IMG/VR virus record: IMGVR_UViG_3300020380_000001
Coordinates: 242,501-306,500 of that record
Length of the DNA: 64,000 nucleotides
Origin: a virus
Direction: 5' to 3' (one strand)
Positions 31,058 to 41,800 of the stretch are shown piece by piece; positions within the stretch are counted from its first letter, which is position 1; each line of letters begins with the position of its first letter. The notes below the pieces were generated by a model. It had not been told where the DNA came from, made no database searches, and was given only the letters and a program-made list of their open reading frames with translations. The position numbers and the translations under genes were made by a program.

Positions 31058-34000
31058 TATGACCTTTCACTTATTGTTCTTGTAGACACTGCTCGTATTT
31101 CATAATACTCAGTACCGCTTACTACCACAGCCAGGGTGTCTGCAACTGAATCCCATTCAATAAATATACCTGCGCTCGGCGCAGTGTGCGGGTTACCCTT
31201 AGACGACATTGTGTAGCCGTCGGGTGCTACCATGTAATATTTATTACCAGTGGCGTTCGCATTAGTGAGTACGTTAGTAAACAAGTCGCGGTAATTACTT
31301 GGCAAATAAAAGTAGCCGAATGTTAAAAACTCTGCATTCTCTAGTGTTGTGCCACCGTGCGAGTTTGTTCCTCTACATTGTGCCCATACACATATTTCTA
31401 TGTCATTTGTTGCGCTTGCTACTGATGCAGGCAAGTCGTACTCAACATTTACCTTATTCCAAGTATCAACCGATGTTGCTTGTAACAGTAAGGAAGAGTA
31501 GTCAACCGGCGCATAAGACCTTTCCATAACGCTAACAATATTAGGCAGTGGGGTGCCAGTATTATCCAACAGCTCACATAACCTAACCGTGCCATCAAAC
31601 GTAAGTACCAAACGATACGTAGGTGAGCACTCAATAACAGCGACATAATTGTCAGTGCTACGCACGTCATAAGTAGACATGCCGCTTGAACTGAATATAC
31701 TGTCGTCTAAAACAAAGTGATACTGAGTAGATAAAATATCAGTATTGCCCAGCGCACTTGTGTCAACTGTTACCATATATTCTTTGCCTGAGTCCCAATT
31801 AAATGAACTCACATTAGGCGCGACAACCTCTGTCCAAATTTGGTTGGTTGCTGTACCTGCAGGGGCTGTATTACCTGCATTATTGTAATAAACAGGCCTT
31901 TCGTTTAGTTCAAGTATTTGTGAGCCAGTACTAATGTCAGGAATAGTTTTAAATTTAGACCTGTTTGTCTTCCAATCAGTGTCAGTATCTCTATCAGTCG
32001 GACCCCTAAATATAGCCGATATACCAACTGACTGGCTACGTGACGATCCGCCTATTACTATCTCACTAGCAGGTGTTGCCGACGAATTAAACGGCTGTAA
32101 TACTTCATAAGCAGGGACTATTCTGTTCGAAACTAAACTTACCAAATCAGTATTTGATGCGCCTCTATCAGTTACACTTAATAAGGCATACTCGTGGATG
32201 CCGCCTCTAAACGTATTGTGGTTCACTGCGAAACCATCTTGCTCTTGATAAGGCTGTGCACGTTCAGTTTTTGGCTCAATCCAAATAGTAGCAGGATAGT
32301 CGCCATTGTCGATTGTGCTTAGGCCAGATCCACTGTAATAATTTACCCAACTAAAGTTAGCGTTTTCAATCGTTACCGTAGCACTGAAATTAGCTGTACG
32401 ATTGGCAGTGGTGTCAGAAACAGTCACATCAACAGTAATTGTCTGTGATACGCCAAGATCAGGAATCGTTAACGTTGGGTTAGCTGCGGCTGGATCATCA
32501 ATTGTAATGCCCTGGTTACTCGGATTAAACGACCAAGCGTAGGTGTAATCACCGGAGCCACCAGCTAAGTTATCAATTGACATCACGGTAGTGTCATCAT
32601 CATTGACAGTTTTGTCGTTTAGTGTACCGGTAATCTGTGGCCAATTGTAATTGACATCGAATATAATCTCATTACTTGCCTGCACAGTGCCTTCGTCGTC
32701 AGTTACTACTAATGTTAGTGTTTTAGTTTGCGGTGTGCTGTCACCATCGATAGCGCCAGTAAACGTTAAATCAGTCCCGGTAACATTTACGTCAGCCGGG
32801 GTAGTCCATGCGTACGAGTAAGGTGCGTAACCGCCGCTAATTGATATTAACGAACTCAAATTATACGTTGAATCATGTAACATTGTGAACGACGGTGATG
32901 CGTTACTGCCGTTACCTAACGTAACAGATAAAGGTGTTGTTTGATCACTAACGGTAATCTCGGATACAACTTGCTCTACTTCGCCGGTATTATCATCTGT
33001 TACGGTTACGCGTACAGGAAGCACAAAAGTATAGTCAACATAGTCAACATCAATTACCGGTGTGCTGCCAGAATCAGTCACGTTGTACACGTCAATAAAA
33101 CGGGCAGTGTTGCCTGCTGAATCAAGTACTGGCGTATTTTTATCATATGCCCAGCTTACACTGTAAGATCCGGAACCGCCAGTCACACCTAAATAATCAC
33201 CAAGTGTTATTGCTGATTTTTCAGTCATGCTGTTAGCAGTAAACACAACTTCAAGAGGCGGTACATTGTTGTTTATTGTTATTGTGCTTGACGCAGTAAC
33301 CACTTCACCAGATTCGCCTAAGTCAGTAACAGTGATTTGATAATCAACTGCCTGAGGCTCAGTGCCGCCGATATAATCACTGGTATAAACTGACCCAACA
33401 AGGTTACCGTATCCCGGCGTTAGAATTTCATACACCACGTCAAGCGGTCCGTTACCGCCTGAATATGATATAACAGTACTCAAGTCAACGCTCTGTGTCT
33501 CGTCAACTGAAACAGTACCCGCGCTCGCAGTAACAGGTGGCGTCAAATCATATACGTTCACAGTAGCAGTGTCAGTCACAGTTGTACCGTCACCCGTGTC
33601 AGTTACTTCAACAATAAGAGTAAACGCCTTATCGCCCACGGCTTCTGTAACTTGGATTTGCGGCGCTTCTATATCAGTGGCAGTTATGAAAGAGTACAGG
33701 GAGTCATTAACCGGGAAAACAGACCACTCATATGTGAAGGGTCCTATACCGCCGGTGCGGTTTAGTTTGCCGGCCAAGTCAAGTACCGCATTTTCATCAA
33801 CATCGTATGAGTCTTGATTTAAGCTCGCACTGAATGGCGCAGTCGTGTCTTTTACAAGTATGACGCCGTATGCTGTTACTTGTTCATTTAACACTGTATC
33901 AGTAACAGTAAGGGTCATTTGAACTGCGCGGTCACTGTTTACGTTGGCTGCTGTAATTTGCGCGTTAAGACTAGCACTGTCATCTATTGTCAGGAAACTA

Positions 34001-35370
34001 GCAGAGTAAGACCAGCTATACGCATATGAACCAGATCCGCCAGTTAAGGTAACAAGACTCCCCAAGTTATAACTTGTTTCTTCATCCAACGTTACATCAT
34101 CAACGGATAGTTCCATTTCCGGCGTAGTATCAGTCACCGATAGCGTAACAGTAAAATCATAAGTTTGGCGCGTTACAATATCATACACGTTGAGATTAAA
34201 GTCAACATCATATGCAAAATAATAACTGCCATTGTAAGTGGGCGTAAACAGAGCGCGTAACTTGTCGTCGTCTGTTAACGTATGACCGGCAGGGAGTTCA
34301 CTAGGCGGTGCTGGGATTGACCAAAGGAACTCAAAGTCGCCTGATCCACCAAGCACAGAAACCACAGTTGACATATCAACGTCAACATCATCTTCAGTTA
34401 TTGATAGTACTTGTTGTGACACTTGCACTGGTTGATATACTACCGCGTCTACTGAGTCTAGTCCAGTAACAATAACAGACGATGGCAGTAATGGCCTAAA
34501 TTCATCACTAGCATATACCAAGTCAATATTCACATACAACTCAGTGCCAACCGGGTTACCCGAAATGTCCAGGTACCTTACACGGATATAGATGTCTTTG
34601 TCAACTCTACGTAACTGAACACTAACAGAGTTACCATCCACATCTTCTAAACGATAGATTGTACTGAATGTACTGCTAAGTGAATAAAACCCAATGTTAT
34701 CGGCAGGCTGTTCACTATTAGACAATGTTGTGTTATTAAAGTCAACTACTATTTCAGGGAAATTAGGCAATAATGATTCCCAAGCTGCGTTGCTTGATGG
34801 GTTACCAGTACTGCCAGGCGCAAAGTCTGCGTTAATCTTTATCTTGCCACCAGTGTTAAAGAAGTAACGCATATCCTTATAACTATTAAACACTAATCGT
34901 GACTCGTGCTGGATCGCACTTTCCCAAAGTTCTGTTCTCGAAGATGCGCCATAAACGCCTCCAGAGCTGCTAGAAACTCTATTAACGGCAACGTTAAATC
35001 TATTGTCGCTAATTTGATCTAGGGCGTCTGTGATCTTCTTCGGGTCACTTACGAATGCACTAATAATGTCGTTAACTGCTGGATTACTGTCATCAGTCAA
35101 TACGTCATCAACTGAAATATCATCTTCCAACACTGTGCCTTGGTGTGCTGCGATACGGTTAATATTGTTGATTAACTCAACCCATTCACTAGCGGTTATA
35201 AGTTGCTCATCAAACTTAGTTGTAAAAGACTCAACTTTACCGTAACCGAAACCCGCAACGTTTACGCCGCTAGCAGTTCTACTCGCGACATCACCTATTA
35301 GCTTTTCTACAGTTTCCTGAAAGCCATTGAAGTGTTCGTTTTCAATTAAATTGTTTATATTATAACTCAT
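31057..35370 (-). CDS. Tail/adhesin protein with seven Ig-like modules
   Basis: 1437 residues. The N-terminal domain is shared with the neighbours (AGFGYGK, MRYFFNTGGKI). Then seven Ig/PKD-like modules, each marked by a GG-x-x-x-x-Y-x-W type core (LGGSGDFEFLWS, TGGSGSYAYSWS, TGGIGPFTYEWS, SGGNGPLDVVYE, TGGSGSYSVSWA, SGGYAPYSYAWT, AGGSGDYTYAWS). The C-terminal 400 residues are beta-rich and unlike the repeats, perhaps receptor-binding. Its stop shares TAATG with the next gene. Modular repeats of this sort often vary in number between strains. Confidence 0.75.
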   Translation of the reverse strand: MSYNINNLIENEHFNGFQETVEKLIGDVASRTASGVNVAGFGYGKVESFTTKFDEQLITASEWVELINNINRIAAHQGTVLEDDISVDDVLTDDSNPAVNDIISAFVSDPKKITDALDQISDNRFNVAVNRVSSSSGGVYGASSRTELWESAIQHESRLVFNSYKDMRYFFNTGGKIKINADFAPGSTGNPSSNAAWESLLPNFPEIVVDFNNTTLSNSEQPADNIGFYSLSSTFSTIYRLEDVDGNSVSVQLRRVDKDIYIRVRYLDISGNPVGTELYVNIDLVYASDEFRPLLPSSVIVTGLDSVDAVVYQPVQVSQQVLSITEDDVDVDMSTVVSVLGGSGDFEFLWSIPAPPSELPAGHTLTDDDKLRALFTPTYNGSYYFAYDVDFNLNVYDIVTRQTYDFTVTLSVTDTTPEMELSVDDVTLDEETSYNLGSLVTLTGGSGSYAYSWSYSASFLTIDDSASLNAQITAANVNSDRAVQMTLTVTDTVLNEQVTAYGVILVKDTTAPFSASLNQDSYDVDENAVLDLAGKLNRTGGIGPFTYEWSVFPVNDSLYSFITATDIEAPQIQVTEAVGDKAFTLIVEVTDTGDGTTVTDTATVNVYDLTPPVTASAGTVSVDETQSVDLSTVISYSGGNGPLDVVYEILTPGYGNLVGSVYTSDYIGGTEPQAVDYQITVTDLGESGEVVTASSTITINNNVPPLEVVFTANSMTEKSAITLGDYLGVTGGSGSYSVSWAYDKNTPVLDSAGNTARFIDVYNVTDSGSTPVIDVDYVDYTFVLPVRVTVTDDNTGEVEQVVSEITVSDQTTPLSVTLGNGSNASPSFTMLHDSTYNLSSLISISGGYAPYSYAWTTPADVNVTGTDLTFTGAIDGDSTPQTKTLTLVVTDDEGTVQASNEIIFDVNYNWPQITGTLNDKTVNDDDTTVMSIDNLAGGSGDYTYAWSFNPSNQGITIDDPAAANPTLTIPDLGVSQTITVDVTVSDTTANRTANFSATVTIENANFSWVNYYSGSGLSTIDNGDYPATIWIEPKTERAQPYQEQDGFAVNHNTFRGGIHEYALLSVTDRGASNTDLVSLVSNRIVPAYEVLQPFNSSATPASEIVIGGSSRSQSVGISAIFRGPTDRDTDTDWKTNRSKFKTIPDISTGSQILELNERPVYYNNAGNTAPAGTATNQIWTEVVAPNVSSFNWDSGKEYMVTVDTSALGNTDILSTQYHFVLDDSIFSSSGMSTYDVRSTDNYVAVIECSPTYRLVLTFDGTVRLCELLDNTGTPLPNIVSVMERSYAPVDYSSLLLQATSVDTWNKVNVEYDLPASVASATNDIEICVWAQCRGTNSHGGTTLENAEFLTFGYFYLPSNYRDLFTNVLTNANATGNKYYMVAPDGYTMSSKGNPHTAPSAGIFIEWDSVADTLAVVVSGTEYYEIRAVSTRTISERS

Positions 35371-35380
35371 ATTCTACCTT

Positions 35381-36472
35381 TTAAGGTGGCGTAATAACGT
35401 CGGGTTCTGCCTCATCCAAAGCAGTCATAAGGTTTACAGTAGGGGTCGGCGACGGCGCGTTAGTGTCAACACTGGTTGTATGATCAACATACACTGTAAG
35501 CAAGCCGTCCGAGTACGTTTCTCCAGGCTCACTAATAAACTCAACCTTAAACTGAATCGTATACGCCGATGCAGGAATAGTGTTTAGGCGCGCATACACA
35601 CGCACAACATCCTGACCATTATCGTAGTCGCCTACTACCCTGTATATTTCACGCCAAGCTGTCACACCGCCTGCCATTATTCCGTAAAAGCCGGAACCCA
35701 GCGTTATTGTTCCAAAACTGTCGCCTAGTTCACGATAAACGCGGTCTGCACTTATTACAATACGCCCGATATCTTCTAAGCGTTCTTGCCAAATAGCATT
35801 GTACTCGTGGGTGTAAAAATAGTTCTGTTCGTACGGAGTGTCGTAATACACAGTGCCGTCTGGTGTTCCGCCAGACTTTTCAAACTCAAGTAGTATTTTA
35901 CTACCCGTGTTGAAGTAGTGACGCATTTCGTCAAAGTCGTTGAATGCGAACTCAAATTCCAGATTTATTTGATCAGTCCAAGGACGGGTTCTAGACTCAG
36001 TAAGCATGGTGCCACCAACCGTAGTAAACGACTTTGCAGGCGAAAGCTCAAAACGATTAGCCCTTACGTATTCCATCACAGCAATCATGCCTTGCTGGGC
36101 ATCATCATACGAGATGACATAATCACCTACGTTTACTACGTCAGGCATCTCGCTCACTGTGCCTTGGTGTTGCACGACTCTATCAATAGCAACTAGTAAT
36201 GAAGTCCACTCAGCTGCGCGAATAATTTCGTCAGTTTGCTTAATAGGAATAGTCACAGGAGATCCGTAGCCGAATCCGCCTTGTAGTATGCTAGAGTTGC
36301 CTTGGTTACTGTCGCCTATGACCTCGTTAATCTCAGACGCCAATAAGTTGAAGTCTTCTGCGCGAATGACCCCCTCTGGGTGATACGTTGTATCATAAGC
36401 AAAATTTTGATTAGGCGGTACATTTCTTTCGTCGCCTGGCACGTACGGTGTGCGCAATGAATCATCGGCCAT
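35381..36472 (-). CDS. Tail protein, paralogue of the two adhesins
   Basis: 363 residues containing only the shared N-terminal domain and a short Pro/Thr tail: GGFGYGS, AAEWTSLLVAIDRVVQHQGT, then FNDFDEMRHYFNTGSKIL. It probably represents the base version of the family, the part that docks to the baseplate or fibre. Preceded by a late box inside a 12-bp inverted repeat. Confidence 0.7.
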   Translation of the reverse strand: MADDSLRTPYVPGDERNVPPNQNFAYDTTYHPEGVIRAEDFNLLASEINEVIGDSNQGNSSILQGGFGYGSPVTIPIKQTDEIIRAAEWTSLLVAIDRVVQHQGTVSEMPDVVNVGDYVISYDDAQQGMIAVMEYVRANRFELSPAKSFTTVGGTMLTESRTRPWTDQINLEFEFAFNDFDEMRHYFNTGSKILLEFEKSGGTPDGTVYYDTPYEQNYFYTHEYNAIWQERLEDIGRIVISADRVYRELGDSFGTITLGSGFYGIMAGGVTAWREIYRVVGDYDNGQDVVRVYARLNTIPASAYTIQFKVEFISEPGETYSDGLLTVYVDHTTSVDTNAPSPTPTVNLMTALDEAEPDVITPP

Positions 36473-36516
36473 ATAGTCACTAAACCCTTTAATCTTTTCG
36501 TGTATTTAGTGACTAT
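36473..36516 (-). promoter_or_regulatory. Late box embedded in a 12-bp inverted repeat
   Basis: CTAAATA at 36503-36509 (minus) lies mostly in one arm of a perfect repeat, ATAGTCACTAAA (36473-36484) and TTTAGTGACTAT (36505-36516), with a 20-base loop that holds the AAAGGG ribosome-binding site. The second arm ends at the start codon. Confidence 0.5.
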
Positions 36517-36526
36517 CAGACCGATA

Positions 36527-37330
36527 TTATTTACATGAAGGTTTCTTTACGGGGAACAGAGCAGGGCAATAAGCAACATCATATCCAGTTGTCACAGTGC
36601 CTTGGACCGTTTTGTTGTTGAGAATCTCAATATCAGTGTAGACAAATACATTGTCCCACTCGACTCTAGCATCAATTTTGATACGCACGTATTTGCCATC
36701 ATAACGATAGACGGTTGTGCGCTTAGTGCCAATATCCATTATACCGATATTATGGCCAGTACCCGCATACGATGTGGCAGTGTCACCGAAACGTAAACGA
36801 ACAGTACCCACTTCCCTATCAAACTTAGCTAGTTCAGTAGAGTAAAGCGACGATGCTAGACGACTACCATCAATAGTCACAGCAAGGAACCCGCCCAATT
36901 TAAAAAAGTTCTTCATATGTTTGAAATCATCAAACACGTAAGTCGCTTGTGATCCAAATGTGGATTTGGGATTCTTGTGCTTTATAAGCTTTAGTTCACC
37001 AGGTCCAGTAGCTGCGATATAAGACGCGCTAACTTTTAGGCCTTTACCGGCTTCTTGTTGCTGTTTAAAGTGTTGTGAGATTGTTTCTATGTTTCCGAGC
37101 ATGGTGCTTTTTTCAGGCAAGCCAAGTAGAGTTAACAGCTTTGCAACTTCTCGCTCAAAATGAGCGCATGCATCCGCGTCAGCCTCTTTTAAAGGCGACA
37201 CTAGAGGTATGGGCTGTGCGCCGATACCCCTAAACTTGTCTGCTTTAGTGATTGGTTTTTCAGAATCAACCACTAATTTGTTGAACAAGATGGCACATGT
37301 ATTATATTCAGTACCATGCACGTTATACAT
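36527..37330 (-). CDS. Tail protein, divergent paralogue
   Basis: 267 residues. It retains the family block FDDFKHMKNFFKLGGFLAVTIDG and the following VGTVRLRFGD and NIGIMDIGTKRTTVYRYDG, but lacks the GFGYG motif. It is the fourth member of the paralogous set. Its start and the stop of the preceding gene share TAATG. Confidence 0.65.
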   Translation of the reverse strand: MYNVHGTEYNTCAILFNKLVVDSEKPITKADKFRGIGAQPIPLVSPLKEADADACAHFEREVAKLLTLLGLPEKSTMLGNIETISQHFKQQQEAGKGLKVSASYIAATGPGELKLIKHKNPKSTFGSQATYVFDDFKHMKNFFKLGGFLAVTIDGSRLASSLYSTELAKFDREVGTVRLRFGDTATSYAGTGHNIGIMDIGTKRTTVYRYDGKYVRIKIDARVEWDNVFVYTDIEILNNKTVQGTVTTGYDVAYCPALFPVKKPSCK

Positions 37331-38124
37331 TATAGCACGAACCTCGTAACAGCTTCAACAAGTTTTTCACCTTGTTCACTTGAACGACCAAGTGCGCGGC
37401 CAATTACTTCAGGAGAACTACGGTGGCCAACTTCTGCACAACCAGGGAATTTACGTGAAGCAACCAAGTAGTCACCTACAAGAACTTCGCCAACTACACG
37501 AACAGGAACTCGTCCAGCAAGTGCTACCGGCAACCATTCATCTGCGCCTGTCTCTTCAGTTGCATTCATTAAGAAAGCAGGTGCTGTTGACACTACACCA
37601 AACGGAATGTCGCCACTTTGTGTAAACTCAGTGATTTCTTTTTCGCCACCAAGCATAACAATTGTGCCAGGCTCATACACCTTATCTGCATGGTATTTTT
37701 CTGCAATATCCGCGTAACGTGCACGGGCTGCTGTACCAGAGAACTCTTGGGCGTATACAGTACAGAATTCTAATGTACTTGACCCGATATTGTGCTCACC
37801 ACCTGAACAGTTCTGTGAAGGTAAAATGTTACCGTCAAAGATATAGTTCTGACCTTCTTTAAACGGGAAACTGATCCAGTCACTGCCTTTACGTAGCTTG
37901 AATTCAGATTCAGCAATATCCCACCAAGTTTGCCCTTCTGTTGGGTTAAGAGGTTCGGATCCGCTTGCTGAGTTTTCTAGGATCTGTAGCATGGCTTTCA
38001 TAACATGCTCGCCATATCCGGTTGTGTTACGGCCCACTAACGGGATTGAAAATTGTTCTGTATCAACTGTGCTGTCGTTGATAGTGACAGCGCGTCCATC
38101 ACTTAAATTAATTAGATATGCCAT
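37330..38124 (-). CDS. Virion tail/fibre-type structural protein
   Basis: 264 residues. The middle reads ARARYADIAEKYHADKVYEPGTIVMLGG, then IPFGVVSTAPAFLMN, and the C-terminus ADEWLPVALAGRVPVRVVGEVLVGDYLV. This YHADxxYEPGT block is a common domain of marine myophage tail or fibre proteins whose structural role is not established. It sits between the adhesin family and the small structural genes. Confidence 0.65.
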   Translation of the reverse strand: MAYLINLSDGRAVTINDSTVDTEQFSIPLVGRNTTGYGEHVMKAMLQILENSASGSEPLNPTEGQTWWDIAESEFKLRKGSDWISFPFKEGQNYIFDGNILPSQNCSGGEHNIGSSTLEFCTVYAQEFSGTAARARYADIAEKYHADKVYEPGTIVMLGGEKEITEFTQSGDIPFGVVSTAPAFLMNATEETGADEWLPVALAGRVPVRVVGEVLVGDYLVASRKFPGCAEVGHRSSPEVIGRALGRSSEQGEKLVEAVTRFVL

Positions 38125-38132
38125 GATTATCC

Positions 38133-38723
38133 TTAGCTCATTTGCACTCGTATGGTGTATTCAATTTCTAGTATCCTGTTAGCTGATTTCAACACTGGGT
38201 GAAATCTAACGTGACTTAGCATTATGCCGCTTGAGTCTTTAAGTGCTAGTTCATTGAAAACATATTCGTTATTAAAATCTGTTAAGTCGTCCAAATCCAG
38301 TTGGTTTCCGTATGCGTTGCCGTCTTCGTCTACTTGTTCAGAATTAGGTTCACCAGATGCCAAGGTTACCACTACACGTAAGTCGGCATTGGCGCCGTTT
38401 ACTGTTTCGACGTAGCTGTCCGGACCACTGTTCTGCACGTCTTTTTGGTATGTTTCATTATAAAGCGCGGCTTGCTCGTCATACACTTCACTGACATTGG
38501 GTTCTGCGTATAAAACAGTACCGTCAGTTTGTATGCTTGCGCCACCGTTACCGAAAGCCATATACCTAATATGACCACTGTCATCACCGGATAAGGCACG
38601 AACGATAGCTGCGCTCATATTACCGTAGTGAATAGCGTTTGATTTACTAACTAATACCTCGCCAGTAATTTTATCACGCACTGTCAAATGCCCGTTTATT
38701 GGCAGTTCAGCTATATTAAACAT
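38133..38723 (-). CDS. Virion structural protein, 196 aa
   Basis: The opening HLTVRDKITGEVLVSKSNAIHYGNMSAAI and RYMAFGNGG are typical of small T4-like marine phage tail or baseplate structural proteins. Beta-rich and acidic. It is transcribed between the small 49-aa gene and the YHAD-domain gene. Confidence 0.65.
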   Translation of the reverse strand: MFNIAELPINGHLTVRDKITGEVLVSKSNAIHYGNMSAAIVRALSGDDSGHIRYMAFGNGGASIQTDGTVLYAEPNVSEVYDEQAALYNETYQKDVQNSGPDSYVETVNGANADLRVVVTLASGEPNSEQVDEDGNAYGNQLDLDDLTDFNNEYVFNELALKDSSGIMLSHVRFHPVLKSANRILEIEYTIRVQMS

Positions 38724-38725
38724 TG

Positions 38726-38875
38726 TTATCCTCTACTCTTAACGATTGCGGTTCCAGACTCTTTGTCTCTAATTAAAATAAAATCTTTGACGTCGCCCTG
38801 GAATTTATCGTTCGGCTTTGTTTCTTTATTGCTATTTAGCCCGGAAAAACCCGGGCTATTGTTGTCTTTATGCAC
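38726..38875 (-). CDS. Small structural-type protein, 49 aa, GTG start
   Basis: A frame of 49 residues from GTG at 38875, with AAGGG seven bases upstream and a stop three bases before the next gene. The C-terminal part reads DFILIRDKESGTAIVKSRG, a pattern seen in small proteins next to structural genes of T4-like marine phages. The spacing to both neighbours is tight, supporting a real gene. A CTAAATA sequence inside it (38832-38838) might also act as a late box for downstream genes. Confidence 0.6.
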   Translation of the reverse strand: MHKDNNSPGFSGLNSNKETKPNDKFQGDVKDFILIRDKESGTAIVKSRG

Positions 38876-38887
38876 TATAAATCCCTT

Positions 38888-41800
38888 TTAAAGATATTTA
38901 TAAGTGATAGGATTAGCTGCGCCTGAACTCTTAACAAACGACTCTACACCGCTGTCAAATTCAAAGCTATCGCCTGTATAGAACACGTCAGGATCAACAT
39001 ATTGTGTATCAGACACAAACTGTATTCTGGACCCGGGTGCATGGTTTGCTATACTTGTGCTTAGCTGGCCTCGCTTCAATCCGTAGAATGTTGTGTGAGT
39101 GCCATCGTAAGCAATATTTGAGTAAACAACCATCTCGCCGTTTATCCAAAAACGCCCTGTATTACCTTGATTCGTGTAATCTCCTTCAACTTTTACGCTG
39201 TATTTATTACTTGGTAATTCACTGGAAGACACAGTCGCAGACGCGTTGCCCATTACAAATACTTGGTGATCACTTGTCTCATCAAGCAAATAACGGTACG
39301 CGTAGTTTGCGTCACTAAACGATGATTCACTCACAATTACTAACCAGCTATTGATAGGAATTGTAGTGTTATCAAACGTTATACTCGCATCTGTGTCCCA
39401 CGGCGTGCTATCCCATCCATGCACGTACTCGCCGTCAACAAACTCGTCCCAAGGCTCCGAGCGCACGTTGTTGAAGAAGTCAGTTAACTCTTCTACTATC
39501 CACTCAGTTGTAACGCCAGGCGACACGTTGTAACGAGGTACTTTTCTAGCAACATAAACCCGTGATGTAGAGCTATCAACATCAGCAAGAGTTAGGTTGT
39601 CACTTGTCACTTTTACATACTCAATTGTATGAGAAGGGTTAGTTTCAACCGTAACAACTAGCGCGTCGTGTACCTCAATTGGCGCTATGCCAGACATAAG
39701 ATCTTCACGCGTCATAGGGTTAGCAAATGAACGAGATTCACTTGGACGAACGTCATAAATTTCAACAATGTCGCCTTCATGTAAAGGCACAATTACCCGC
39801 AGAACTTTTTCAGTCGCATCATAATTGAACATATTAATTTCACGTCCATTTACGAACACAAACGGCCCCATTACGTCTACAACTTGGGTGGTTACGTCAA
39901 ATTCAACCACAAACGTTTGGTTCATCTCCGGCTTATATTCAATGTACATATATCCGGCATCGCTTGCGCTCATTAAGCCTGGATCGTTCTCGTCAAAAGT
40001 ACCAAACTCGCCAGAATCAATTGCGTAAACGCGACCTGAGTTAACATCATTAACACGATCAAAAGACGCCTCGTCATACGTCAAGCTAGTCACACTACCG
40101 TCGTTAGGCGGTATATCACTTACGCTTTCTGACCAAACTCGGTTAATGTTTATCGTAGTCGTAGTAACAATGTCTTCAAGCCCAGTTATTTCAACCAAGC
40201 TATCATCATCACGGTTAACCGTATAAGCAGACGAGAAGTTTCTTATCTTAGTTCTATACGGTTTCACATCTTCAATATACGAGCCCAGTAACTCAATGTT
40301 ATTTGGTGTTGTAATAGCCGGTGTGTCGAACGTGTTGCCTGTTTGGCGCACGCTTACATACGAAGTCTTAAACAACCAATCAACATGATCCTGTTCGCTC
40401 ATTACATAAACGAATGCAGTGAATACGGCACTGTTCATGTATTTTTCAGTGTCGCCAACAAATATGTACTCACGCAATAGATCCATAAGGAGTCTAAGTT
40501 CAAGTCGTAGTTGGTGGCTATATTTGCCAGTCCATGCTCTTGGCAAAATTTCCACTGTTTCGTTTTGTACAGCAACAATCTCAAAACTACCAGTTGAGTT
40601 AACTTCGTAGATAGTGTAATTTGCATTGACTACTGGTTGAACTCTTACCTGGTCCCCAGTTACGAGCCTAGATTTCAGGGCACTTAGTTCACTCGGCGAC
40701 TTTACTAAACGAGTAGGGTTAACATTCTCAGCGCTATACCCGTCAGCATACCATACACCCCATTGCCATAAAGTACCCTCTTGCTCTGCTAAGAATAAGT
40801 TCCATTCAGGATAATCAGACCTAATACGTAGGTTCTTAATGTTTTCATTAATATCCTGGAATATAACCTTACGGGCAGCAAATACGTCTTTAAACCAGCT
40901 TTGGCGAGGCGTATTAGAGTTACCGTATTTTTCGTAATCGCCAAGGGAAGGATCAGGAACCATCAAGTATGAATCCGTGCTCTTGGCACCAGTTACTGCT
41001 TCTATTTGAGTTGGTAAATCAGGCAACGCACTGGACGTATATGATCCAACAAACTGCGACGGTACGTCTGGACTTGTTTCATAAACAAGGCGCACATACG
41101 AGTCAACCGGATGCTCTACTACGTCAGTGTCTTGATAACCCCTGTCTAACCCAATTAGTTTTATTTTCCCGTATTTAGATTCGTTGCCATCGGCGTCAAC
41201 AATTACGCGGGTATTGTAGTAAATGCGCTCTCCGTTTAGCTCTATAACACCACGAGATTCAGGGAATCGGGTGTCGTATCTGTCAAGTAAAAGACTAGTG
41301 ACGTTTCCGGTTGTTAGCTTGGATTCAGTGTAAGCGAAACCGTCTTCACGTAAATTGTAAAGACCTTGTTTAACCTCGTCCCATCCAGTCGGCTTAGTTA
41401 TACCAGTAAACGAGTCAATGAACTTCTCCCAGTGCGCTTCTGGCAACTTAGTATCCGACCCGTCTTCGTTTATAATCACCCACTCGGTGTGATCTTGGTT
41501 ATGTGTTTCTTTATACTTGTAGTTTATTTGGAACGCGGTGTTTCTATTGCGTGCTACACTAGACACGTTAGCGAAAACAAAACTATTCCCGTCAACTGCG
41601 TAACTAGATGTTTGGTATGAAATCGCAAATGTTTCGTTTGGCTCAAGCACACTATCAAACTCAAGACCTCCCTTAACTACACGCCAGTTATGTCCATCAC
41701 CATAGAACTTACCGTCGCGCAATCTAAACACGCGCACGTCACTGATCCAGTCTGCACCCAAATCAATAAAGTTGCCAGTCTCATAATCAGTTGTAACCTC

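Noticed and set aside
32000-33195. CTAAATA sequences on the plus strand inside the adhesin gene
   Set aside because: They are antisense and inside coding sequence with no plus-strand gene downstream; such 7-mers are expected by chance.
38832-38860. GC-rich hairpin (AGCCCGG/CCGGGCT) as a terminator
   Set aside because: It lies inside the small 49-aa coding frame and lacks a T run on the minus strand.
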